A DNA stretch of 64,000 nt. It comes from [Bacillus] selenitireducens MLS10. GTDB taxonomy: Bacteria; Bacillota; Bacilli; Bacillales; Salisediminibacteriaceae. Positions 17,901 through 25,807 of the stretch are shown piece by piece. Each line of letters starts with the position of its first letter. Position 1 is the first letter of the stretch. A program made the position numbers and the translations under genes. The DNA lies in contig NC_014219.1 in NCBI RefSeq assembly GCF_000093085.1, positions 372,001 to 436,000 of the forward strand, given 5' to 3'. The notes beneath the pieces were generated by a model that was not told the origin of the DNA, did no database searches, and saw only the letters and a list, made by a program, of their open reading frames with translations.

Positions 17901-19262
17901 ATGGGTAAGTTTTTTGGAACAGATGGCGTGAGAGGTATCGCCAACAAGGAATTGACGCCTGAGCTGGCGTTTAAGCTCGGACGGTTTGGCGGTTACGTCC
18001 TCACGAAAGAGACCGAAAAGCCGAAAATCCTGATCGGAAGGGATCCTCGTATATCAGGACCGATGCTCGAGAGCGCCCTGATCGCAGGTCTGTTGTCCAT
18101 GGGGGCGGAGGTCATGCGCCTTGGCGTCATTACAACACCGGGTGTGGCGTATTTGACGAAAGCACTGAGTGCGGATGCGGGTGTGATGATTTCCGCTTCG
18201 CATAACCCGGTGGAAGACAACGGAATTAAATTTTTCGGTCCCGACGGCTTCAAGCTGGTTGATGAACAGGAAGAAGAGATTGAGCGGCTTTTGCATCAGG
18301 AAGATGACATGGAAGACGACCTGCCCCGCCCCGTTGGCGGTGAAATCGGGACGGTCAGTGACTACTTTGAAGGCGGTCAGAAGTACCTCCGCTTCTTAAA
18401 ACAGACGCTGTCCGAAGATTTCAGCGGTCTCAAGATTGCCATAGACTGTGCGCACGGGGCGGCTTCTTCACTGGCGAACCACCTGTTTGCCGATCTTGAG
18501 GCCGAAGACATTTTCTGCATCGGCTCCTCACCAAACGGCGTGAATATCAATGCAGGCGTCGGTTCAACGCATCCGGAAGGACTCGTGGATCTCGTCAAGG
18601 AGAAAGGCGCTGATATCGGCCTTGCCTTTGACGGCGACGCCGATCGTCTGATTGCCGTTGATGAAAAAGGCAATATCGTCGATGGGGATCAGATTATGTA
18701 CATCACGGCGAAATACCTCCGGGATAACGGGCGGCTTGTGGATGATACCGTCGTCTCGACGGTGATGAGTAACCTCGGATTCTACAAAGCTTTGGAAGAA
18801 GCGGGCATTCAGACAAAACAGACAGCCGTCGGTGACCGTTACGTCATGGAAGAGATGCGCAAAGGGAACTACTCTCTTGGTGGTGAACAGTCCGGTCATA
18901 TTATCTTCCTGGAGCACTCCACAACGGGAGACGGACTGTTAAGCGGTATTCAGCTTGTGCAGATCATGAAGGCAACAGGCAAGACGCTCTCAGAGCTTGC
19001 CAGTGAGTGGTCGCATTATCCGCAGAAGCTGGTCAACGTGCGGGTTGCTGATAAGCACGCCTTGCATAACAACGACGTGATCGCAGACGAAATCCGCGCC
19101 GTCGAACAGGGCATGAACGGGGAAGGGCGTATTCTTGTGCGACCGTCCGGCACCGAGCCGCTCGTCAGGGTCATGGCCGAAGCACCGAGCCGTGAGAAGT
19201 GTGAGGAGATCGTCGACGGCATCGTCGGGGTCGTCAAGCGTGAACTGGGTTCGATTGAATAA
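17901..19262 (+). CDS. glmM: Phosphoglucosamine mutase GlmM
   Basis: This 453-aa enzyme converts glucosamine-6-P to glucosamine-1-P for UDP-GlcNAc synthesis. The active-site loop ISASHNP has Ser100 as phosphoserine. The metal loop DGDADR and the C-terminal phosphate-binding [12 protein letters not shown] are present. Start ATG follows AGGGAGAG. It is the last gene of the cdaA-cdaR-glmM operon, with a terminator behind. Confidence 0.97.
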   Translation: MGKFFGTDGVRGIANKELTPELAFKLGRFGGYVLTKETEKPKILIGRDPRISGPMLESALIAGLLSMGAEVMRLGVITTPGVAYLTKALSADAGVMISASHNPVEDNGIKFFGPDGFKLVDEQEEEIERLLHQEDDMEDDLPRPVGGEIGTVSDYFEGGQKYLRFLKQTLSEDFSGLKIAIDCAHGAASSLANHLFADLEAEDIFCIGSSPNGVNINAGVGSTHPEGLVDLVKEKGADIGLAFDGDADRLIAVDEKGNIVDGDQIMYITAKYLRDNGRLVDDTVVSTVMSNLGFYKALEEAGIQTKQTAVGDRYVMEEMRKGNYSLGGEQSGHIIFLEHSTTGDGLLSGIQLVQIMKATGKTLSELASEWSHYPQKLVNVRVADKHALHNNDVIADEIRAVEQGMNGEGRILVRPSGTEPLVRVMAEAPSREKCEEIVDGIVGVVKRELGSIE

Positions 19263-19280
19263 CTGAACAGAAAACGTCAC

Positions 19281-19318
19281 CTCCGTCCGGGATCCAGTAT
19301 CCCAGGGCGGAGTTTTTT
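19281..19318 (+). terminator. Terminator of the cdaA-cdaR-glmM operon
   Basis: Outer stem CTCCG / CGGAG and inner stem GGGAT / ATCCC are followed by TTTTTT. Confidence 0.9.
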
Positions 19319-19326
19319 GTACCCCA

Positions 19327-19355
19327 TTGACGGAATGGAATCTGTGATATATACT
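19327..19355 (+). promoter_or_regulatory. Sigma-A promoter of the GntR-ABC operon
   Basis: TTGACG and TATACT are separated by 17 nt, 44 nt upstream of the regulator start. Confidence 0.85.
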
Positions 19356-19383
19356 CATATACATAACTATATAACCATATGAG
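19354..19383 (+). promoter_or_regulatory. Probable GntR-type operator
   Basis: A perfect inverted repeat with 7-bp arms CTCATAT / ATATGAG and a 16-nt AT-rich spacer starts at the end of the -10 box and covers the transcription start. This is the expected place for autorepression by the adjacent YtrA-like regulator. Confidence 0.6.
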
Positions 19384-19398
19384 AGTGCGGTGAAAAGC

Positions 19399-19773
19399 AT
19401 GGTGAACTTTCATGATAAAAAACCGATCTACCTTCAGATTAAGGAGAAGATTGAGACCCTGATCGTTCATGATCAGCTGAGGCCCGGTGAACGGATCCCT
19501 TCGACGAACGAGCTCGTGCAGCTTTATAAAGTCAATCATCTGACCGTTGCGAAGGGAATTAACCTCCTCGTGGAAGAGGGACTCGTCTATAAGAAACGGG
19601 GTGTTGGCATGTTTGTTGAGGAGGGTGCAAAAGAAACGGTTCAAGGAACGAGAAAAGAAGCGTTCAAAGAGGATTATCTCCTGCCGATGCTTGAAGAAGC
19701 GGAGAAAATTGGCATGTCGGAAGAAGAAATTATTCACATGATCAGGATATGGAAGGAGCGTGATGGGCAATGA
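19399..19773 (+). CDS. GntR family transcriptional regulator, YtrA subfamily
   Basis: This 124-aa protein has an N-terminal winged helix (residues 5-75; PIYLQIKEKIE, GERIPSTNELVQLYKVNHLTVAKGINLLVEEGLVYKKRGVG split over two helices) and a short C-terminal helical dimerisation tail, as in YtrA. These regulators typically control a co-transcribed ABC transporter. The 4-nt overlap with the ATPase gene supports that. ATG 19399 is chosen; GTG 19390 is also possible. Confidence 0.88.
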   Translation: MVNFHDKKPIYLQIKEKIETLIVHDQLRPGERIPSTNELVQLYKVNHLTVAKGINLLVEEGLVYKKRGVGMFVEEGAKETVQGTRKEAFKEDYLLPMLEEAEKIGMSEEEIIHMIRIWKERDGQ

Positions 19774-20636
19774 TCGAGGTCGAAGGACTCACCCACAGAT
19801 TTAAAAAAGAGTCGGCATTGCAAGATATTTCATTCGCGATGGAGAAAGGCCGGACCTATGGTCTGATCGGCCGAAACGGTGCGGGGAAAACGACGCTGTT
19901 ATCGATTTTGGCATCGTTCCTTCCGAAGCAGGAGGGCACGTACCGGTACAAAGGAGAAGACCCTTTTGAACAACAGGCGCTCATGCGCGAGATTCAGTTT
20001 GTCTATCAGCGGGATTACTCCGATGAAACGGATAAAGTCACCGATTATGTGAAGCTGTATGGCCGTTATTTGCCGAGGTTTGATGAAGAGCGGGCACTTT
20101 CGCTTTTGAAAGGGTTCGGTGTTCCCCTCGACAAAGCGATTCACAGCCTGTCGACGGGCAAACAGTCGGCGTTTACAATCTGCCTCGGCCTCGCTTCACA
20201 ATCGGAAGTCCTGATTTTTGATGAGGCGTATCAGGGCCTGGATGCACCGGGGAGGGAGCGCTTTTATCAATTGCTTGTTGAGGAACAGGAACGTGATCCG
20301 AAGCTGATCATCCTGTCCACGCACCTCGTGTCGGAAATGGACTATCTGTTTGACCACGTCCTTATTCTCGACAGAGGTGAGCTCGTGGTGAACGAGCCTG
20401 CAGAGGCGTTCAGAGATCGCGGTGTCACCGTTACCGGTCATAAAGACACGATTGCCGCTTTTGTCGAGGGAAAGCAGGTCATTCAAAGGCGTGAACTCGG
20501 TCCGACGGTCGCCTGCACGCTGTTTGACAGACCTGATGAAGAGGAGCTTCGGGAAATGAAAGAGGCGGGAATTGAGATCTCAGCGGTCTCCCTGCAGGAT
20601 CTGTTTATCTTTATGACGGAGGAGGAAGAGGTATGA
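19770..20636 (+). CDS. ABC transporter ATP-binding protein
   Basis: This 288-aa ATPase subunit has Walker A GRNGAGKTT (about residues 33-41), a degenerate signature LSTGKQS and Walker B VLIFDEAYQGLD. It resembles YtrB-like ATPases co-transcribed with GntR regulators, often involved in antibiotic or wall-stress responses. It overlaps the upstream regulator and the downstream permease by 4 nt each. Substrate unknown. Confidence 0.88.
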   Translation: MIEVEGLTHRFKKESALQDISFAMEKGRTYGLIGRNGAGKTTLLSILASFLPKQEGTYRYKGEDPFEQQALMREIQFVYQRDYSDETDKVTDYVKLYGRYLPRFDEERALSLLKGFGVPLDKAIHSLSTGKQSAFTICLGLASQSEVLIFDEAYQGLDAPGRERFYQLLVEEQERDPKLIILSTHLVSEMDYLFDHVLILDRGELVVNEPAEAFRDRGVTVTGHKDTIAAFVEGKQVIQRRELGPTVACTLFDRPDEEELREMKEAGIEISAVSLQDLFIFMTEEEEV

Positions 20637-21361
20637 GCAGTGTGAATACGGCTATTCAAAAGAAAGTGGGTGTCGACCTGTTTTCCATGCAAATGAGGTG
20701 GGCGTACTGGCTGATCGGGGTGGTCTGGTTTTTATATCTGACAGGGTCCTTCTTTTCCGGGACGCTCCAGGACTTCATCCTGCTTCATTTTATGGATTCC
20801 TTGTTTCAGCCTGCGAAGATCTTTATGTTTGTCATCGGGATTATCAGCGGGGTGTATCTGATGCCGCTCTTTGTCCAGTTGGGTGTGACGAGGCGGAATT
20901 ATTTCATCGGAGCGACCGTGGCCACGTTCCTTGTCTCCGGAGTGATCATGCTGTTTGGGATGCTCCTTCATACGGTGACGATGGGATTGACGGCTGTGAC
21001 ACCGCTCACTGCCGGCGGCGGAGTGGTGGACTTTTTGCCGGATGAGCTGTTCCTCGGGTGGCGGTTCGTGATTTTTACGCTGATTGCAGCGGTCTACTAC
21101 GGGACGGGCTGGCTCATTGCCATCGGCTTCTACCGGTTCAAGACCTGGGTGGGCATGCTGACGATCCCTGCGGCGATCTTCTTCAACGTGATTACGGAAC
21201 TGTTTTGGGATTCGGGGCTCAATATCTGGCTGTTCTTCTGGATAGAGGCTGATTTCAGCGGATCCCTGCCGGTATCCTTTGTTGCGACGGTGCTTATTCT
21301 CGGTGTGCTTTACGGCATCATCCGTAAATTGACGGCAGACGTGGCGATTAAAGTGAAATGA
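20633..21361 (+). CDS. ABC transporter membrane subunit
   Basis: A 242-aa polytopic protein with about six hydrophobic segments (near residues 25-45, 62-85, 98-125, 140-165, 172-192, 205-228). No catalytic motif is seen. It is translationally coupled to the ATPase and is presumably the ABC-2-like permease of the same transporter. Confidence 0.8.
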   Translation: MSSVNTAIQKKVGVDLFSMQMRWAYWLIGVVWFLYLTGSFFSGTLQDFILLHFMDSLFQPAKIFMFVIGIISGVYLMPLFVQLGVTRRNYFIGATVATFLVSGVIMLFGMLLHTVTMGLTAVTPLTAGGGVVDFLPDELFLGWRFVIFTLIAAVYYGTGWLIAIGFYRFKTWVGMLTIPAAIFFNVITELFWDSGLNIWLFFWIEADFSGSLPVSFVATVLILGVLYGIIRKLTADVAIKVK

Positions 21362-21371
21362 CCAGGTTGCC

Positions 21372-21407
21372 ATTGGCCATCTTTCCTTGTAAGGGAAGAT
21401 GGCCAAT
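21372..21407 (+). terminator. Long hairpin after the GntR-ABC operon
   Basis: A 15-bp stem (14 Watson-Crick pairs and one G-T) with loop TTGTAA lies 10 nt after the permease stop. It has no T-tract, so it may be an RNA stabiliser or a weak terminator. Confidence 0.55.
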
Positions 21408-21505
21408 TATGCTGCAGGCGGTCAACCAAGAAAAACAGGATTGACAGATGGAAGATATTGAGGGAAAATAGGCAGTGCGGTTTCACAAAGCCGCCCATTT
21501 TCAGA

Positions 21506-21534
21506 TAGGCAAATGTACGTAAATGGTGTATGAT
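21506..21534 (+). promoter_or_regulatory. Probable glmS promoter
   Basis: TAGGCA and TATGAT are 17 nt apart, about 50 nt before the ribozyme cleavage site. Confidence 0.5.
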
Positions 21535-21587
21535 AAGGCTATTCAAAGAGGAGAAAGGAGGGACGGAGTGCAGAGCAAGCAGTCAAA

Positions 21588-21780
21588 GCGCCAGAACTGT
21601 CTGATCATACAGGCAGTTGACGAGGTGGAGGTTCATCGAATGATTCGGCGGATGCCTCCCGGCTGACACACAGTCGACAGGCATGACCCCAAACCGCAGA
21701 GGTGACTCTGTGAACAACGGGTGATGCAACCGTGTAACCGGCTTCGAACACACGCACCGTGCCAGTAGCGGCCGTCCATG
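21588..21780 (+). ncRNA. glmS ribozyme (glucosamine-6-phosphate riboswitch)
   Basis: The leader carries the conserved glmS core: GCGCCAGAACTG at the cleavage site (cut between A21587 and G21588), GGCAGTTGACGAGG, GGTTCATCGAATGATTCGGC and GGATGCCTCCCGG. GlcN6P acts as the cofactor for self-cleavage, leading to mRNA decay and feedback control of glmS. It sits about 90-280 nt before the glmS start. The 3' limit is approximate. Confidence 0.95.
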
Positions 21781-21867
21781 AGAGCTAAGATCACAACAAC
21801 ATTCAAAGAGTGGGGGCAGAGGTGCCCCGTGCATTTCTGTCCCGCAATCAGGGAGGAAATGATTATT

Positions 21868-23673
21868 ATGTGTGGAATCGTAGGTTATGCAGGAACAGCT
21901 GCAGCAAATGAAATCTTATTAAAAGGACTTGAACGTCTTGAATACCGGGGCTATGACTCCGCCGGTATCGCGCTCGTGAATGGAGACGGGGTTCACGTAT
22001 ACAAGGAGAAGGGCCGGATTGCCATTCTCCGTGATTCCATGGACCAGGCCCAGCCGGGACCGGTCGGGATCGGACATACACGCTGGGCGACTCACGGCGC
22101 ACCAAGCCAGGTCAACGCCCACCCGCATCAGAGCAGATCCGGACGCTTCACCCTCGTTCATAACGGGGTTATCGAGAACTATGAGTATGTGCAGCGCGAG
22201 TATCTTGCGGATGTGGAGATGGTCAGTGATACCGATACGGAGATCATCGTCCAGCTGATTGAGAAGTTCGCTAATGAAGACGGCATGCAGACGGAAGAAG
22301 CGTTCAGAAAGACGCTCAGCCTGCTGAAAGGATCTTATGCGACGGCACTCCTTGATGAGCTGAATCCGGAAACGATCTATGTAGGGAAGAACAAAAGCCC
22401 GCTTCTCGTCGGTCTTGCCGATGGCGTGAACGTGGTGGCAAGTGACGCCATGGCTATGCTTCAGGTGACCAATGAATTCGTCGAGATCATGGACGGTGAG
22501 ATGGTCATCGTGACCCGTGACGACGTGCAGATTAAGAGCGTTGACGGCGACACAGTTACCCGTGATTCCTATATTGCAGAGATCGATTCAACGGATATTG
22601 AGAAAGGCACATACCCGCACTTCATGCTCAAGGAGATTGAGGAGCAGCCGTTTACGATGCGAAATATCATTACGAAATATAAAGATGAGAACGAGAACAT
22701 TAAGCTTGATGAGCATATCCGGCAGGCTGTACTTGATGCGGACCGTATTTACATCATTGCGGCCGGAACGAGCTTTAATGCCGGACTCGTCGGAAAAGAA
22801 ATGATTGAAAAGATTGCACAGATCCCTGTGGAAACGCATATTGCCAGTGAATTTCTCTACAATATGCCGATCCTCAGTCAGAACCCACTCTTTATTTTTA
22901 TCTCGCAGAGCGGTGAAACAGCGGACTGCCGCGGTGTGCTCGTGAATGTGAAGGAGCTTGGTCACAAGACCCTGACGATTACGAACGTGCCTGGATCGAC
23001 CCTGTCCCGTGAAGCGGACTATACCCTGCATACCTATGCAGGTCCTGAAATTGCCGTCGCCTCAACGAAGGCCTATACGGCCCAAATGGCGGTGCTTGCC
23101 ATTCTGTCGGTGGATACCGCGAGAGCGAAAGGCATTGAGATTGACTTCGATCCGATGCAACAGCTCGGTATTGTTGCCAACGCCATGGACATCTTCATGG
23201 AGAAGAAAGACGAGCTTGAACAGATGGCCCGCGATTATCTCAGCGTCACGCGCAACTGCTTCTACATCGGACGCGGTATGGACTATCACGTCTGCATGGA
23301 AGCATCCCTGAAGCTCAAGGAGATTTCCTACATCCAGGCAGAAGGATTTGCCGGTGGGGAACTGAAGCACGGCACAATTGCCCTTATTGAAGAAGGCACT
23401 CCTGTTGTCGGGCTCGCCACACAGGAATCGGTACACCTGAATCTGCGTGGCAATATGAAGGAAGTCGTTGCCCGTGGAGCGAACCCGCTGATGATCAGCA
23501 TGGAAGGCTTCGAAGAGGCGGATGACAAGATCGTCATTCCGCGCGTGCACGAGCTCTTCACCCCGCTTGTCAGCGTCATTCCGATGCAGTTTATTGCTTA
23601 TTACGCAGCCCTTCACAGAGGCTGCGACGTGGATAAGCCAAGAAACCTGGCAAAATCCGTCACCGTCGAGTAA
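21868..23673 (+). CDS. glmS: Glutamine--fructose-6-phosphate aminotransferase GlmS
   Basis: This 601-aa enzyme makes glucosamine-6-P from fructose-6-P and glutamine. The N-terminal Ntn amidotransferase begins MCGIVGYAG, with Cys2 as nucleophile after Met removal. [11 protein letters not shown] and two SIS sugar-isomerase domains ([25 protein letters not shown]) follow. It ends [11 protein letters not shown], the typical C-terminal tail. The start is fixed by the Cys and GGGAGGAAA about 10 nt upstream; frame-open sequence further upstream belongs to the ribozyme leader. Feedback is through the ribozyme. Confidence 0.98.
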   Translation: MCGIVGYAGTAAANEILLKGLERLEYRGYDSAGIALVNGDGVHVYKEKGRIAILRDSMDQAQPGPVGIGHTRWATHGAPSQVNAHPHQSRSGRFTLVHNGVIENYEYVQREYLADVEMVSDTDTEIIVQLIEKFANEDGMQTEEAFRKTLSLLKGSYATALLDELNPETIYVGKNKSPLLVGLADGVNVVASDAMAMLQVTNEFVEIMDGEMVIVTRDDVQIKSVDGDTVTRDSYIAEIDSTDIEKGTYPHFMLKEIEEQPFTMRNIITKYKDENENIKLDEHIRQAVLDADRIYIIAAGTSFNAGLVGKEMIEKIAQIPVETHIASEFLYNMPILSQNPLFIFISQSGETADCRGVLVNVKELGHKTLTITNVPGSTLSREADYTLHTYAGPEIAVASTKAYTAQMAVLAILSVDTARAKGIEIDFDPMQQLGIVANAMDIFMEKKDELEQMARDYLSVTRNCFYIGRGMDYHVCMEASLKLKEISYIQAEGFAGGELKHGTIALIEEGTPVVGLATQESVHLNLRGNMKEVVARGANPLMISMEGFEEADDKIVIPRVHELFTPLVSVIPMQFIAYYAALHRGCDVDKPRNLAKSVTVE

Positions 23674-23699
23674 TCGGACGGCCGACACTGTCAACATGG

Positions 23700-23739
23700 A
23701 CCGGAACGGCAAAGCAAGAGCCGTTCCGGTTCTTTTTTT
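23700..23739 (+). terminator. Terminator of glmS
   Basis: The perfect 11-bp stem ACCGGAACGGC / GCCGTTCCGGT is followed by TCTTTTTTT. Confidence 0.93.
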
Positions 23740-23776
23740 GGTCGTTCGGTGAGGTTTGCGGGAACAAGAATTTTAA

Positions 23777-23796
23777 TTATCTCGAATTCGAGATAA
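23777..23796 (+). promoter_or_regulatory. MhqR-type operator (20-bp perfect palindrome)
   Basis: The palindrome TTATCTCGAATTCGAGATAA contains the published MhqR box core TATCTCGAATTCGAGATA. MhqR is a MarR-type repressor of quinone/hydroquinone-inducible dioxygenases and azoreductases in B. subtilis. No mhqR gene lies nearby. Confidence 0.85.
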
Positions 23797-23801
23797 AATA
23801 C

Positions 23802-23831
23802 TTGATTCCCTGTTTCAGAAGGGCGTACAAT
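23802..23831 (+). promoter_or_regulatory. Promoter of the ring-cleaving dioxygenase
   Basis: TTGATT and TACAAT are 18 nt apart, starting 6 nt after the palindrome. The -10 covers the ATG at 23830, which rules that codon out as the start if this promoter is used. Confidence 0.55.
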
Positions 23832-23859
23832 GAACGAAGATACAAAGGAGGAGATCAAT

Positions 23860-24801
23860 ATGCACCGCATTGCCGGTCATCACCATATATCCATGATTAC
23901 AAAACGCGCTATCCCAAATAACCGGTTCTATCAGGAGGTTCTCGGCCTGCGCCGGGTGAAAGTGACCGTCAATCAGGATGAACCGTCCATGTACCATCTG
24001 TTTTACGGAGACAAAACAGGGAGTCCCGGAACGGAGCTGTCCTTCTTTGAGATTCCGAAAGTCGGACGGACTTACCGGGGCACGAATGCGATCACCCGCA
24101 TCGGCCTTCTTGTGCCGTCGGAAGCGAGCCTTCGGTATTGGGAGGCGCGCTTTGACACGCATGGTGTCACCCATGACGGCATCACAACCTATGCCGGACA
24201 CCGGGCGCTCCCTTTTGAAGATCCGGAAGGGCTGCGGCTCGTCCTGCTTCTCTCCAACGGGCAAAAGGTCGACCATTGGGAAACCTGGTCTGAGTCGGAT
24301 TTGCCCGACCGGCATCAGATTCAGGGGATGGGCAGCGTCGAGATGACCGTCCGGGACCTGGATGCACTCGCAGATACATTGACGGGGCTGTTTGGTTACA
24401 CAGAAGTGTCGCGAACAGATCAAGAAGCGGTCTTTCAGTCTGTGGAAGGGGAGGTTTTCGGCGAAATTGTAGGTGTCGAACAGGACGGACCTGCGGAGAA
24501 ACCGGGGCGGGGGAGCGTTCATCACCTCGCAATTCGGGTACAAGACGATGAAGCGCTGGCGTATTGGGAAGAAAAAGTCCGGGAATGGGGCTTTCAGACG
24601 GCAGGGATCGTCGACCGCTACTACTTTAAGAGCCTGTATTTCAAAGAGACGAACGGCATCGTCTTTGAAATCGCCACTGATGGTTCCGGTTTTGCCATTG
24701 ACGGGAATGGTGCCACCCTTGGTGAGCAGCTCGATTTGCCTCCTTTCCTTGAAGGAAGGCGAAAAGAGATTGAAAGAAAACTGACGCCGTTTTTTGAGTG
24801 A
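23860..24801 (+). CDS. Ring-cleaving dioxygenase, glyoxalase/VOC family (MhqA/MhqO-like)
   Basis: This 313-aa protein is built from two VOC modules (about residues 4-130 and 150-270). Candidate metal ligands are His in AGHHHIS and GRGSVHHLA and Glu in NGIVFEIA. It resembles the MhqA/MhqE/MhqO extradiol dioxygenases that detoxify hydroquinones. The MhqR-type operator directly upstream strongly supports that role. ATG 23860 has AAGGAGG 8 nt upstream. Single-gene unit with terminator. Confidence 0.88.
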   Translation: MHRIAGHHHISMITKRAIPNNRFYQEVLGLRRVKVTVNQDEPSMYHLFYGDKTGSPGTELSFFEIPKVGRTYRGTNAITRIGLLVPSEASLRYWEARFDTHGVTHDGITTYAGHRALPFEDPEGLRLVLLLSNGQKVDHWETWSESDLPDRHQIQGMGSVEMTVRDLDALADTLTGLFGYTEVSRTDQEAVFQSVEGEVFGEIVGVEQDGPAEKPGRGSVHHLAIRVQDDEALAYWEEKVREWGFQTAGIVDRYYFKSLYFKETNGIVFEIATDGSGFAIDGNGATLGEQLDLPPFLEGRRKEIERKLTPFFE

Positions 24802-24857
24802 GAGCTCAGTGGGTGAATAAAGATCGGGATTTCAACCTCGGGACGTATTGTCACAGG

Positions 24858-24896
24858 CACCTCTTTCGGATACCATTTCCTTAAGAGGTGTTTTTT
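24858..24896 (+). terminator. Terminator of the dioxygenase gene
   Basis: CACCTCTT / AAGAGGTG is followed by TTTTTT. Confidence 0.88.
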
Positions 24897-24963
24897 CGTA
24901 CACTGTCTTGGCAGCATGTCTGGTTTTGGATCAGATCTGATGACGAAAGGAGGCGGACGCCTG

Positions 24964-25491
24964 ATGAAACGATGGACTTTGGGCCTGTTCCTCATTGCGC
25001 TCACCGGCTGTGCGGCGAATGCGGAGGATCCATCGTACGTGATTGCGACCCTGGACGGAGAAACCATTACCATGGAGGATTATTTTTTCCGTTATACAGA
25101 TCCGTCGATGATAGAAGAATATCTGAAAGAACGGGTCATGATAAAGGAAGCAGAAGACCTCGGGATCACCGTATCAGAGGACGAGGTGAATGCATCGAGG
25201 CAGATGCTGTTCCCGGATTCCGATGCAGAAGAACGGTTGGCCTTCTGGGAGGACCGGGCTTTCATCGATGAACAGGCAGAGCGCCTTGATATGGATGAGC
25301 TTGCCTACTTTAAGGAATGGGAAGAGAAAATGTACCGGTCCCAGCTGTTTGTGGACGCATACGTGGAAGAGGTGTTCGGCGGTTTTCCTGAGGACACAGA
25401 TGAGATGCAAGCCCTCGGTGAGGAGATCGACGCACATATTGATACGCTTTTTGATACGTATCAGGAAGAGTACAGGCTTGAGATGGAGTAG
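24964..25491 (+). CDS. Lipoprotein with PrsA/SurA-like N-terminal chaperone domain
   Basis: The 175-aa precursor has a signal peptide with lipobox LTGC (Cys16). The mature part (GETITMEDYFFRYTDP, then helices with ITVSEDEVN) resembles the SurA_N/PrsA chaperone module, but the protein ends before any parvulin PPIase domain. It may be a small extracytoplasmic chaperone; function is inference. ATG has GGAGG 10 nt upstream. It is followed 25 nt later by a small membrane-protein gene, probably co-transcribed. Confidence 0.78.
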   Translation: MKRWTLGLFLIALTGCAANAEDPSYVIATLDGETITMEDYFFRYTDPSMIEEYLKERVMIKEAEDLGITVSEDEVNASRQMLFPDSDAEERLAFWEDRAFIDEQAERLDMDELAYFKEWEEKMYRSQLFVDAYVEEVFGGFPEDTDEMQALGEEIDAHIDTLFDTYQEEYRLEME

Positions 25492-25516
25492 CCTGACGAA
25501 AGGGGAACTGTGTTCG

Positions 25517-25741
25517 ATGAAGAAACCGGTATTTTTGCCCATTGTTGCAGCAGTATCGACCGCAGCCGTGCTCTTTGGTGTTGGCAATGCGACGGGGATT
25601 CCCTACCTGACGCTCGAATGGGGGCCGGGAAACCTCGAGATCACGTTCATCCCGATTATAGCGGGTGTGGCAGCAGGGTTTTTGACAGAGCGCTTAATTA
25701 TGAAGTGGAGAAAGGTAACGGTGCCCGGAAACGGGGTGTAA
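25517..25741 (+). CDS. Small membrane protein (74 aa)
   Basis: Two hydrophobic segments (about residues 5-25 and 42-60) flank a short polar loop (TGIPYLTLEWGPGN). No known family recognised. ATG follows AAAGGGG at about 12 nt. It lies between the PrsA-like lipoprotein and a bidirectional terminator, so the two likely form an operon. Confidence 0.65.
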   Translation: MKKPVFLPIVAAVSTAAVLFGVGNATGIPYLTLEWGPGNLEITFIPIIAGVAAGFLTERLIMKWRKVTVPGNGV

Positions 25742-25748
25742 ACGACGA

Positions 25749-25788
25749 AAGCAGCCAGTCGATCCTGATACAGGACGACTGGCTGCTT
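25749..25788. terminator. Bidirectional terminator
   Basis: A 13-bp stem AAGCAGCCAGTCG / CGACTGGCTGCTT with an extra inner TCCTG / CAGGA sits between convergent genes. Confidence 0.85.
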
Positions 25789-25807
25789 GTTGATTTCATG
25801 ATGGTGG

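Noticed and set aside
19390-19398. GTG at 19390 as the GntR start
   Set aside because: It would add only three residues and has a ribosome site that is too close. ATG 19399 was kept, with moderate certainty.
21778-21867. N-terminal extension of glmS from ATG 21778
   Set aside because: It would bury the catalytic Cys2 and extend into the leader beside the ribozyme. The start is ATG 21868.
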